This document shows positions 5,798 to 13,146 of a stretch of 14,318 bases of DNA, in pieces. Made by a program: the position numbers and the translations under genes. Numbering within the stretch: the stretch's first letter is position 1; every line of letters begins with the position of its first letter. This stretch comes from Spirochaetaceae bacterium (lineage in GTDB: Bacteria > Spirochaetota > Spirochaetia > Treponematales > Breznakiellaceae), in the NCBI GenBank assembly GCA_031273985.1, contig JAISQV010000102.1, positions 1 to 14,318 of the forward strand, read 5' to 3'. The notes beneath the pieces are model-generated. The model was not told where the DNA came from and made no database searches. It saw only the letters and a program-made list of their open reading frames with translations.

Positions 5798-6232
5798 ATG
5801 AACAACGCCGCATCCCTTTCCGGGGCCCTTAACGGAACAAACCCGGCCTACGCGCTGGGGGGCCTCAGCGCCGAAAGGATACCTCTCTCAGGGGGGGATT
5901 TTCCCCGTATGCTGGAGCGGCTTGCCGGGCCTGCGGAGGGCGAATCCCCCCGCCGCCCGGAAATTGACAAGACCAGCAAACTCTACGAGCAGTGCCAGGA
6001 ACTCGAAACCTTCCTGCTCAAGACCCTGATCACCGGCATGAGAAACACCATACAGAAGTCCGGCCTCATCGATTCGGGCTTTGCCGGGGAATACTACGAG
6101 GATATGCTCTACGATGAGTACGCCAAAGACTACGCCCGGAGCGCGGGCCTCGGCCTGGCGGAGACCGCCTACCTGGAACTGAGCGGGCAGCGGGGTATGC
6201 TCGTGGAAAACCGGGTCTCCCTCGAAGCCTGA
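5798..6232 (+). CDS. flgJ: FlgJ-type rod-binding protein without a muramidase domain
   Basis: A 144-residue protein. Residues 1-55 are low-complexity. The rod-binding domain spans about 60-132, with YEQCQELETFLLKTLITGMR, the KSGLIDSGFAGEYYEDMLYDEYAK block and GLGLAETAYLEL. In enterobacterial FlgJ this domain caps the growing rod and is fused to a peptidoglycan hydrolase; here the protein ends after the cap domain, as in spirochetes and many other phyla, so another enzyme must open the wall. AAGAGG at the end of flgG serves as the ribosome site, and the 6-bp gap indicates an operon. The next gene is convergent, 22 bp away; no clear terminator is visible in the gap. Confidence 0.88.
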   Translation: MNNAASLSGALNGTNPAYALGGLSAERIPLSGGDFPRMLERLAGPAEGESPRRPEIDKTSKLYEQCQELETFLLKTLITGMRNTIQKSGLIDSGFAGEYYEDMLYDEYAKDYARSAGLGLAETAYLELSGQRGMLVENRVSLEA

Positions 6233-6254
6233 AGCAGCCGGGCAGGCACTCCGA

Positions 6255-7850
6255 TCAGTCTGCGGGGATAATCCAGTTGAGGTAGCCGCCCCTGCCCGAT
6301 CCGTCTCCATAAGCCGCATAAGGCGCTTCGCCGCCGGAAGCGCCGGTATTCCCGGCGTTTTTTACGCTGCGGCCGGCATTCAGGGCTTCCACAAAGCCGC
6401 CCTCCCCTTTCAGAAAACTTTGGGAAAGGGCGCTGCCGGGCCTTAGCACTATTTCCGCCGCGGGCTTGCCGGGGTTCCGCCCCCCGCTGGATGACTTGGT
6501 CCCATAGAAGCGGCGACTCCCCTGCGCAAACAGCCCCTTCCTGCCGCTAAGGCTAAGCCCGTCCCCGGCGGCGTCGATGGTGAGACGGGGCCCGTTGATA
6601 AACCATACACTGTAACTCAGGCTCAGGGACTTCTTTACCGTTATATTGGCGTCAAAGGCCAGGGCGCCCTCACGAATCTCAAGGTAACTGCCGTTCTGGT
6701 CGCCGGGGTCCCAGCAAAGCCGGGCGTCCTCCCCGGCGGGCCCCAGCAGCCAGCCGCTGTAGTAGCGGTCCCGGCCTGGCGCATAGCCTGCGGTGTTGGC
6801 GCTAAAAGAAGATTCCGGGCCCACGGCAAGCCAGGACCCCAGGCGGGCGATGATTACCGCGCCCTCTCCCAGGGGGAAGCCCTCGTAGGCGCCGTCCCGG
6901 AGTCTGCCCCCCGCCATGACCTCCACGCAGCCTCCGTTGAAGTACCCGGCGGGGCAGGGATTCCCCGCCCCGCCGCCTTCATAGGCGCTGTTGTCCGCCT
7001 CTATGACCAGGCTTGCCCCGCGGTTCACCCTGAGGCGCAGGTGGCTATAGTCCCCGGAAGGGGAGCCCAATCCCCTGTCGGGGATGTAAAAGGCCGGGAG
7101 CGCTTCGTTGCCGCCCCCCGGCAGGCCCAGGTCAATGACGATCGTGCCGGACGCGGCGGAAGGCAGCGCGGTTCCGCCAAGCTCAACCCTGTCCCCGGCG
7201 GGGGTCATGCCAAGGGTAACCGTGAAGAGGCCCAGGACGGCGGCGCTTATCTCGGCGCTATACTCAAGGGCGGCCTTGCCGGATTCAACCGTATCGGCGG
7301 CGCCCGGCGCGTTGGGGGTATAGATAGCGTTGAACAGGGTTTGCAGGGCCGGCTCGGTAACGCAGAGCCACCGCGTATCGCCCTCCCCCGTTTTCAGGCC
7401 CAGGGCGCCGTTCCCGTCATAATAGACAAGCGCGCCGGAAGCGGGGCGGGCCAGGGGGCCCGAGACGGGCATGAGCGTTTTGGAGACTTCCGCCGTTTTG
7501 GAGCGGTCCGCGCTGTTCGCCACCGTCAGGCCAAGCGTCAGCGCCCGGCCCGGCGCGGCCTCCGGGGGGAGGCCCAGGGTAAGGGTTTTCTTGTCCTCCG
7601 TGAGGGTGAAACCGCTTTCCGGGCTGAGGACCTCCACGGCCACGTCAAAAGTGAAGACCGCCCTTGCCGCGCCCTCCGCATCGTAGCTTACCAGGGCGCT
7701 CTGAAGCGCCGGGGCGCTGTACGCCGGCTCCCCTCCCCCGCCGGAAGGATCCTCGCCGGGCCTGACCGGACCGGGGCCCCCATCCTGGGGGCAGGCACTC
7801 ATGAGCAGAAGAATCGTCAGTATGCTTCCAAAGGCGAAGCGGCGCTTCAC
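6255..7850 (-). CDS. Lipoprotein of unknown function, paralog 1
   Basis: A 531-residue protein with a lipoprotein signal: MKRR, a hydrophobic core and the lipobox LMSAC, with Cys20 as the lipidation site. A Gly/Pro linker follows (21-45), then a beta-rich region (about 46-130) resembling a bacterial Ig-like domain. Further regions are shared with the next gene: NAIYTPNAPGAADT (174-187), EISAAVLGLF (200-209), SLVIEADNSAY with C299 and C308, LRDGAYEGFPLG (317-328), and a C-terminal beta-rich part. It is probably attached to the cell envelope, but no enzyme motif is recognised. The start is GTG at 7850 with AGGA 7 bases upstream. It follows the paralog by 57 bp, suggesting one transcript. A surface-exposed repetitive beta-structure protein is one possibility; the function is not known. 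Confidence 0.8.
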   Translation of the reverse strand: MKRRFAFGSILTILLLMSACPQDGGPGPVRPGEDPSGGGGEPAYSAPALQSALVSYDAEGAARAVFTFDVAVEVLSPESGFTLTEDKKTLTLGLPPEAAPGRALTLGLTVANSADRSKTAEVSKTLMPVSGPLARPASGALVYYDGNGALGLKTGEGDTRWLCVTEPALQTLFNAIYTPNAPGAADTVESGKAALEYSAEISAAVLGLFTVTLGMTPAGDRVELGGTALPSAASGTIVIDLGLPGGGNEALPAFYIPDRGLGSPSGDYSHLRLRVNRGASLVIEADNSAYEGGGAGNPCPAGYFNGGCVEVMAGGRLRDGAYEGFPLGEGAVIIARLGSWLAVGPESSFSANTAGYAPGRDRYYSGWLLGPAGEDARLCWDPGDQNGSYLEIREGALAFDANITVKKSLSLSYSVWFINGPRLTIDAAGDGLSLSGRKGLFAQGSRRFYGTKSSSGGRNPGKPAAEIVLRPGSALSQSFLKGEGGFVEALNAGRSVKNAGNTGASGGEAPYAAYGDGSGRGGYLNWIIPAD

Positions 7851-7907
7851 AGAACCGTCCTGTTCACAAGCCCGGCGGAACCCGCAGCATCCCTGCCGTG
7901 CGGGGCC

Positions 7908-9509
7908 TTAGAGGGGGGTGGGTATGGTCCAAGCCAAGTGGCCTTTGACATCCGCTACGTATATTACCGGATTACCCGTGTTCGATCCCGTGATTGTGAT
8001 GGTGTTGTTAGCCGCTGCCGTGATAACTCTAGTGTCATCGCTGACCGTCCCCGATGTAAGGAAGACCTTATCAAGCGTGCTGCCCGGCCTTACGGTTATC
8101 GTTGTCTCCGGCGTTCCGTAGAATTTGTAGTTGTCCCCATTTGCGAAGAGGCCCTTCATCCCGTATATCGTTTGGGTATCATTGGTCGCCACATCGATGG
8201 TAACATCGGCTCCGTCAACAAACCATACGCTGTAGATCAGGCCCAGGGTCTTCCTGACCGTTACGTTGGCGCTTATGGCAAGTTTCCCCTGCCGGACTTC
8301 GAGGTAACTATCGGGGGCATTGCCGGAATCCCATGTTATCCTCGGATTGGCGCCGGCGGGCCCGACCAGCCAGCCGGTATACCATTCATTGGTGGTACCC
8401 TCCGGGCCCACGGCCAGGAAGGAGCCGTTCAAGTTCAGAAGCACCGCGTCGGACCCCAGGGGGAAGCCTTCGTAGGCGCCGTCCCGGAGTTTGCCCCCCG
8501 CGATGACCTCGATGCAGCCGCCCCGGAAATTTCCAGTGGGGCAGGGATGCCCCGCCCCCCCATCAGTCGCAGCTAAGTAGGCGCTGTTGTCGGCCTCGAT
8601 CACCAAACTTGCGCCCTCGTTTACCCGGAACCGTATGTGGCTATAACTGGGGCTGGGGCTGGAAGAAGACCCCAACAATCCGTAGGGGATGTAAAAGACC
8701 GGGAGCTCGCCGTTGCCGCCCTCCGGCAGACCCACGTCAATGACGATCAGGTTCGTATCGGACGCATCTTCGGCGGCGGGCAGCGTTTCTCCCTTAATCT
8801 CAATCCTGTCCCCAAGGTAGGACTCGCCAAAGATGATATGGAAGAGGCCCAGGGCGGCGGCGCTTATCTCAGCGGTATACTCGATGGTGTTTTTTTCAGG
8901 TTCAAATTCAATCGTATCGGCGGTACCCGGCGCGTTGGGCCTGTAAATAGCGTCGATGATGGAGATCAACCGGCCATCCGCAACGTATTTCCACTCCTCG
9001 TCTCCGGCGCCGGTTATGAGGCGGGCGACACGGTTTTCGTCAAACGAGATTACCCTATAGGTAACGGAACCGCTGAGGGGGCGCGCCAGGACCCCGCCGA
9101 CGGGCATAACCGGGTTGCTGCTAACCTCCGTCTGCCTGCTGTTGTCGGCGCTGTTCGCCGCGGTGAGCGTAACCGTTATGGGCGTGCCCGGCCTTGTGCC
9201 CGAGGGCGTAACGGTGAGGGTTTTTCCGTCCTCCGCAATGTCCCCGGTGAGGGTCTCTTCATCCTCGGTAATGTCTTCTTCGCTAACTTCGCTGACGGTA
9301 AAGCTGACGCACGAGACCTCCATGTCAAAGGTAAAGGCCAGCGCCAGGGCGCCGTCATCCCCGTACTTTACCGTAGTGTTCTGCAGCACCGGGGCCAGGA
9401 TTTCGCGCGGTTCGGAGTAAGGCAGGGCTCCTCCCCCGAAACAAGCGGCAAAGATGAGGGGAAAGGCCGCCAGTGCCGCCAAACCTTCCCACAGAAGCCT
9501 CTTTCGCAT
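7908..9509 (-). CDS. Lipoprotein of unknown function, paralog 2
   Basis: A 533-residue paralog of the downstream gene, colinear over its whole length. The signal peptide ends in IFAAC, with Cys23 as the lipidation site. Shared blocks are SADNSRQTEVS, DAIYRPNAPGTADTI (186-200), EISAAALGLF, SLVIEADNSAY followed by C323 and C332, LRDGAYEGFPLG (341-352), and a C-terminal part ending in GHLAWTIPTPL. The Cys pair in the shared segment could form a disulfide. Residues 79-89 and 90-100 are a tandem 11-residue duplication (DITEDEETLTG / DIAEDGKTLTV) that is single in the paralog. ATG 9509 has AAGGGGG as a strong ribosome site. It is the first gene of the pair. The function is unknown; outer-envelope location is inferred from the lipobox only. 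Confidence 0.82.
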   Translation of the reverse strand: MRKRLLWEGLAALAAFPLIFAACFGGGALPYSEPREILAPVLQNTTVKYGDDGALALAFTFDMEVSCVSFTVSEVSEEDITEDEETLTGDIAEDGKTLTVTPSGTRPGTPITVTLTAANSADNSRQTEVSSNPVMPVGGVLARPLSGSVTYRVISFDENRVARLITGAGDEEWKYVADGRLISIIDAIYRPNAPGTADTIEFEPEKNTIEYTAEISAAALGLFHIIFGESYLGDRIEIKGETLPAAEDASDTNLIVIDVGLPEGGNGELPVFYIPYGLLGSSSSPSPSYSHIRFRVNEGASLVIEADNSAYLAATDGGAGHPCPTGNFRGGCIEVIAGGKLRDGAYEGFPLGSDAVLLNLNGSFLAVGPEGTTNEWYTGWLVGPAGANPRITWDSGNAPDSYLEVRQGKLAISANVTVRKTLGLIYSVWFVDGADVTIDVATNDTQTIYGMKGLFANGDNYKFYGTPETTITVRPGSTLDKVFLTSGTVSDDTRVITAAANNTITITGSNTGNPVIYVADVKGHLAWTIPTPL

Positions 9510-9737
9510 AAAGCCCCCTTAAAATGAACGATACTATGCGTCTACTTTATATTACAGACACGGTCCCGGCTTTGCCGTCAGCCGCGGCACACATGGTGAA
9601 TGCGGCGGGAGAGTATGCTTTAACAGGATCGAGTCACGCCTATCCGCTTAAAAGGATACCACAGATCGCCGAATAAGACAACAATATGGAAAAAGACACC
9701 GGGATGGGCCGGGGGCGGGGAGAGGGCACGGGGCGTT
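9510..9737. other. Gene-free region upstream of the lipoprotein pair
   Basis: I see no gene here. The first 60 bases hold the lipoprotein ribosome site and AT-rich patches that, read leftward, could give a -10 (TATAAA near 9549 or TAGTAT near 9534), but no convincing -35 was found. The remainder is unremarkable. Confidence 0.5.
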
Positions 9738-9805
9738 GCGGGGTGTCCCCGCATTGGGGGTAGCCGGAGACCTTGGCTCCGGCGTAGGGGGCTCGGCCCC
9801 CTCCT
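9738..9805 (-). repeat. GC-rich triple-hairpin repeat, copy 2
   Basis: Three perfect stem-loops follow one another: GCGGGG-TGT-CCCCGC (9738-9752), GCCGGAG / CTCCGGC (9763-9783, 7-base loop) and GGGGGC-TCG-GCCCCC (9787-9801). The last lies in a 20-mer shared with 2233-2252 in opposite orientation. It begins 3 bases after the TetR-family stop codon. There is no U-run, so an intrinsic terminator is not shown, but stacked hairpins could protect the mRNA 3' end. Confidence 0.55.
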
Positions 9806-9807
9806 TC

Positions 9808-10407
9808 CTATTCTTTGGAGCGCAGGAGATTCATCGCGAGTTCCACGGATTGGGTGAAGGCCGCGGGGGATTCGAGTTTGAGCACCGCGACGCGGAAGAT
9901 GGCGGCTTCGAGGAGGCTGTAGAGGAGGTCGTCCAGGGCGCGTATGTTGACGCCGCGGATTTCGCCGGCCCGGATGCCTTCGATGACGAGGGACGCGAGG
10001 ATGTGCCTGAGGCGGAGGGTGCGCCGTCTTACCCGGAGGTTCGGGTCGGCGCCGTTCCGGTGGAGGTAGAGCAGGTAATCGAGAATGACTTCCAGGAGGC
10101 GGCGGTTTTTCTGTAACTGCTCGAAGATTGCCCGGAGGACGCGGGTTATTTTTTCCGCGCTGCCGAGGGAGCTGTCGGCGCGTATTTTTTCTATCTGGTT
10201 TTCCATGGATTCGAGGAGCTGTTTGATTGAATAGTTAAATATTTCTTTTTTGTTTTTGAAGTAGATGTACAGGGTCGTCCGTGTGATGCCGCAGCAATCC
10301 GCTATTTTTTGTATGGTCGCGTTCTCGAAGCCTTCGGCGCCGAAAACGTCGAGGGCCTTGCGGAGAATTTGCTGGCGGCGTTTTTCATGTTCAACCACGA
10401 TCGACAT
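9808..10407 (-). CDS. TetR-family transcriptional regulator
   Basis: A 199-residue protein with the N-terminal TetR DNA-binding domain: RRQQILRKALDVFGAEGFENATIQKIADCCGI in segments over 10-41, then TRTTLYIYFKNKKEIF (42-57) as recognition helix and following helix. The remaining all-alpha region (58-199) is the ligand/dimerisation domain and gives no clue to the inducer. A GGGAG ribosome site lies about 7 bases before ATG 10407. It starts 16 bp after the stop of the methyltransferase gene in the same direction, so the two are probably cotranscribed. TetR regulators often repress their own operon or a divergent neighbour; no matching operator was identified. Confidence 0.9.
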   Translation of the reverse strand: MSIVVEHEKRRQQILRKALDVFGAEGFENATIQKIADCCGITRTTLYIYFKNKKEIFNYSIKQLLESMENQIEKIRADSSLGSAEKITRVLRAIFEQLQKNRRLLEVILDYLLYLHRNGADPNLRVRRRTLRLRHILASLVIEGIRAGEIRGVNIRALDDLLYSLLEAAIFRVAVLKLESPAAFTQSVELAMNLLRSKE

Positions 10408-10423
10408 AACTACTCTCCCTCGG

Positions 10424-11620
10424 TCAGGGGCGGCCCGCAGTATTCCTGAGGGCGTCGTATTGGTAGAAGTATGATTGTACCGCGCCGTTGGTGATTTCGC
10501 GGCAGGAATCCGCCTTGTGGCCGAAGTGGGATTCGAAGCCCGCGTGGTTCGTTATGACGGCAAGTTTCCAGCCGGGGAAGTTAAGGCCCAGGGCGGGCAT
10601 GGACGCATAGAGGGCCTCCGCTTCGGCCTCCCCGCCCATCCTGATGCCGTAGGGCGGGTTGGTGATGATGAAGCCCGCCTCCCCGGCGGGGGGGCGCGCT
10701 TCTTTCATGCCGACGGCGCTGAAAGCGGGCAGCGCTTCCGGCCCGCCGGAGGGGGCTGCCCCCGGCGCGGGTTTGCCCCGGGCCAGCTCCAGGGCCCTGA
10801 GCAGGTTGGACCGGGACATGGACACGGCGCGGGTATCCGCGTCGCTGCCGTTGATTCTCACGGTCCGCTCGAAGTTCACCCGGCCCCGCAGTTCTTCCCG
10901 GACGGCGCGTTCCACCGAGGGGTCCGCCGGCCCCAGGGCGGAGAGGGCGAAGGTCCGGCCCAGGCCGGGGGCCGCGTCCCAGGCATAGAGGGCCGCTTCT
11001 ATGGCTATGGTGCCGGAGCCGCAGAAGGGGTCGTAGAGGGGGAATTTCCGTTTCCAGTTTGACAGGAAGATCAGGGCCGCCGCCGTGGTTTCCCGGAGGG
11101 GCGCGGGGCCGCCTTCGCTGCGGTAGCCCCGCTTGAAGAGGGGCTCCCCGGAGAGGTCCAGGAGTACCTGCGCCTCGTCCCGCTCCAGGTAGACCCGGAC
11201 TTCGGCGCAGGGCGCGGCGGGGTCCTCGTTGAGGCGCTCCACACGGTACTTTCCGCAGAGCCGCTCCGCCGCGGCCTTGTGGACCACGGCCTGTACGCTG
11301 GGGATGCTCCGCAGTTTTGAGCGCGATGAGCGGACCTTCACCACCCGGAGGCCCATATTCCGGGGGATGACGCTCTCCCAGGGGGCGCTGCGGGTCCCCT
11401 CGAAGAGGGCTTCGAAGTCCGCCGCGGGGAAGCGGGCCGCCTCCCAGAGGACCCGGTCGGCGGTGCGCAGCGCCATGAGGGCCCGGTAGCAGCCCGCCAG
11501 GTCCGCCTGAAAGCGGACCCGCCCGAAACCCGTCTCCAGTACGGAGAGGCCCAATTTCCTGAGTTCATTTGCCGTTACCCGCTCCGCCCCTACCGCGGAA
11601 AGGGCCGCCAATGTTTGCAT
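10424..11620 (-). CDS. THUMP-domain 23S rRNA guanine-N2 methyltransferase-like (RlmL/YpsC type)
   Basis: A 398-residue RNA methyltransferase. The N-terminal ferredoxin-like and THUMP regions (about 1-160) lead to KRGYR (163-167) and APLRETTAAAL, typical of the RlmL group. The Rossmann domain has the SAM-binding DPFCGSGTIAIEAA (197-210) and the catalytic TNPPYGIRMG (320-329), the N-P-P-Y motif used for N2-methylation of guanine. E. coli RlmL modifies G2445 of 23S rRNA with its N-terminal half; single-module relatives such as YpsC are this size. An Ala/Gly/Pro-rich insertion at about 281-315 is unusual and may be a loop. AAGG precedes ATG 11620. It is the first gene of a two-gene unit with the TetR regulator. 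The exact rRNA position is inferred from the family only. Confidence 0.88.
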   Translation of the reverse strand: MQTLAALSAVGAERVTANELRKLGLSVLETGFGRVRFQADLAGCYRALMALRTADRVLWEAARFPAADFEALFEGTRSAPWESVIPRNMGLRVVKVRSSRSKLRSIPSVQAVVHKAAAERLCGKYRVERLNEDPAAPCAEVRVYLERDEAQVLLDLSGEPLFKRGYRSEGGPAPLRETTAAALIFLSNWKRKFPLYDPFCGSGTIAIEAALYAWDAAPGLGRTFALSALGPADPSVERAVREELRGRVNFERTVRINGSDADTRAVSMSRSNLLRALELARGKPAPGAAPSGGPEALPAFSAVGMKEARPPAGEAGFIITNPPYGIRMGGEAEAEALYASMPALGLNFPGWKLAVITNHAGFESHFGHKADSCREITNGAVQSYFYQYDALRNTAGRP

Positions 11621-11629
11621 AAGGCCTTA

Positions 11630-11658
11630 ACCATAGCACATTCCCGGCCTCCTGTCAT
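11630..11658 (-). promoter_or_regulatory. Candidate promoter of the methyltransferase-TetR operon
   Basis: Read leftward, ATGACA (11653-11658) is separated by 17 bp from TATGGT (11630-11635), preceded by TGC as an extended -10. The predicted start lies within about 3 bases of ATG 11620, giving an almost leaderless mRNA; an AAGG site would then fall at or before +1. Confidence 0.45.
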
Positions 11659-11720
11659 GGAAAAAACGCCGCATTTCCAGGGATGCGCCCGCTGTCAATT
11701 AAGTAGAAAACTAAAACAGT

Positions 11721-11750
11721 CCGCGGATTTACGCGGATTAACGCGAATTA
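11721..11750. repeat. Triple 10-bp tandem repeat (CGCGGATTAA type)
   Basis: Three consecutive decamers, CCGCGGATTT, ACGCGGATTA and ACGCGAATTA, with a period of one DNA helical turn. They sit in the divergent intergenic region between the methyltransferase and radical SAM genes. The rest of the region, 11751-11812, shows nothing recognisable. Confidence 0.55.
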
Positions 11751-11812
11751 TGCCCTGCATCGCCGCCGCGCCGCTCTTCTCCCTTCTCCCCCTAACTGCG
11801 CGAAGCGCCCCC

Positions 11813-11848
11813 TTGCACATGAAGCCCTACATTTGTATAGTGTATACA
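11813..11848 (+). promoter_or_regulatory. Sigma-70 promoter with overlapping palindrome, radical SAM gene
   Basis: TTGCAC (11813-11818), a 17-bp spacer and TATAGT (11836-11841) form a near-consensus promoter; +1 is predicted at about 11848, the A of the ATG. A perfect palindrome TGTATA-GTG-TATACA (11834-11848) covers the -10 and +1, the position expected for a repressor operator. The regulator is unknown. Confidence 0.7.
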
Positions 11849-13140
11849 TGGATCTGGGCGATAAACTTGCCCTCCTTGCGGGGGCGGCAAAATACGACGC
11901 CTCCTGCGCCTCATCGGGGAGCGGCAGGGCGCGGGACGGCTTTACCGGGGGCAGGCGGCAGGGGAGCTTCGGCGCGTCGCTGCCCGCAGGGGTCTGCCAT
12001 AGCTGGACCGGGGACGGGCGCTGCGTGAGCCTCCTCAAGGTGCTCTACTCCAATGTCTGCCGCTTTGACTGCGCCTACTGCGTCAACCGCGTTTCAGCGG
12101 ACACGCCCCGGAGCAGTTTTACCACCGCCGAGCTCGTGGACCTGACCTGCGCATTCTACCGGCGGAACTATATTGAAGGGCTCTTCCTGTCCTCGGGGAT
12201 CTTTGCGGACCCGGACATTGTCATGGAAAAATTGATTGAAACCGCGCGAAAGCTGCGCCTTGAGGCCGGTTACGGCGGCTACATTCACCTCAAGATCATA
12301 CCCGGCGCCGGGGAAAGGCTGATCCGCGAGGCGGGCCTCTGGGCGGACCGGCTTTCCGCCAACATAGAGCTTCCCACGGACAAGAGCCTCCAATACCTGG
12401 CCCCCCAGAAATCGGGAAAGATGATCTTCGGGATCATGGGGGAAGTTTCCGAGGCGGGGCAGGAAAACGAGGAGGACCGGCGGAGGCTCCGTATGGTCAA
12501 GCCCCAAAAGGCCCCGCCGGTCTTCGCCCCCGCCGGTCAGAGTACGCAGATCATCGTGGGGGCTTCGGCGGAAACGGACCGGGAGATCATCACCCTGTCG
12601 GACGCGCTGTACCGGAAATTCAGCCTCCGCCGGGTCTACTATTCGGCCTTCAGCCCCGTGGGTGTCCCCGGAAGCGGGGGGATCCCCGACCCCCGGCTCC
12701 CCGATGTGGAGGGGCCTCCCCTGGCGCGGGAACACCGGCTCTACCAGGCGGACTGGCTGCTCCGCTTCTACCACTTCGAGGCTGCCGAAATTCTGGACGA
12801 GGCCTCGCCGCACTTGGACCCGCGCCTGGACCCCAAGAGCGCCTGGGCGCTGAAACACCCGGAATTTTTCCCCCTGGAGGTGAACCGCGCCGATTACGAG
12901 GAGCTTCTCAGGATTCCCGGCGTGGGGGCGATCTCGGCCCGGCGTATCCTGGAAACCCGGCGCTCCCGTTCCCTGTCCTTCGACGCGCTGAGGCGGCTGG
13001 GGGTTGTGCTGAAGCGGGCTCGTTACTTCATCCTGGCCCAGGGCCTTGCCCTGGACCGGCTCGACGATACGGCGCGGGTACGCCGCATCCTCTCCGATGC
13101 CGACGGCGCGGGACTGCAGCTCCCGCTCTTCAATTTCTGA
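11848..13140 (+). CDS. Putative DNA modification/repair radical SAM protein (TIGR03916-like)
   Basis: A 430-residue protein. The family N-terminus AAKYDASCASSGSG (13-26) is followed by GVCHSWTGDGRCVSLLK (48-64) and the radical SAM cluster CRFDCAYC (C71, C75, C78), which binds the 4Fe-4S cluster that cleaves SAM. Family blocks RRNYIEGLFLSSG (105-117), GYIHLKIIPG (144-153), LQYLAPQKSGK, QSTQIIVGA (231-239), RRVYYSAFSPV and REHRLYQADWLLRFY (294-308) follow. A helix-hairpin-helix (LLRIPGVGAISARRI, 353-367) indicates DNA binding. The tail QLPLF (424-428) resembles a sliding-clamp binding motif. The reaction is unknown; the name rests on linkage to uracil-DNA glycosylase-type proteins. ATG 11848 is preferred over TTG 11833, which would overlap the promoter. 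It is followed 6 bp later by its usual partner. Confidence 0.9.
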   Translation: MDLGDKLALLAGAAKYDASCASSGSGRARDGFTGGRRQGSFGASLPAGVCHSWTGDGRCVSLLKVLYSNVCRFDCAYCVNRVSADTPRSSFTTAELVDLTCAFYRRNYIEGLFLSSGIFADPDIVMEKLIETARKLRLEAGYGGYIHLKIIPGAGERLIREAGLWADRLSANIELPTDKSLQYLAPQKSGKMIFGIMGEVSEAGQENEEDRRRLRMVKPQKAPPVFAPAGQSTQIIVGASAETDREIITLSDALYRKFSLRRVYYSAFSPVGVPGSGGIPDPRLPDVEGPPLAREHRLYQADWLLRFYHFEAAEILDEASPHLDPRLDPKSAWALKHPEFFPLEVNRADYEELLRIPGVGAISARRILETRRSRSLSFDALRRLGVVLKRARYFILAQGLALDRLDDTARVRRILSDADGAGLQLPLFNF

Positions 13141-13146
13141 GGCCCC

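Noticed and set aside
7881..7904. Terminator between the two lipoprotein genes
   Set aside because: A 6-bp stem (CCCGCA / TGCGGG) with a 12-base loop and no U-run; too weak to call.
7041..8576. 511-codon plus-strand open frame across both lipoprotein genes
   Set aside because: Opposite strand of two colinear paralogs with lipoprotein signals; the translation is low-complexity and unrelated to any family.
11670..11698. Perfect TTGACA (minus strand, 11693-11698) as -35 of the methyltransferase promoter
   Set aside because: At 16-18 bp spacing the sequence is AATGCG-like, not a -10; the ATGACA / TATGGT pair closer to the gene fits better.
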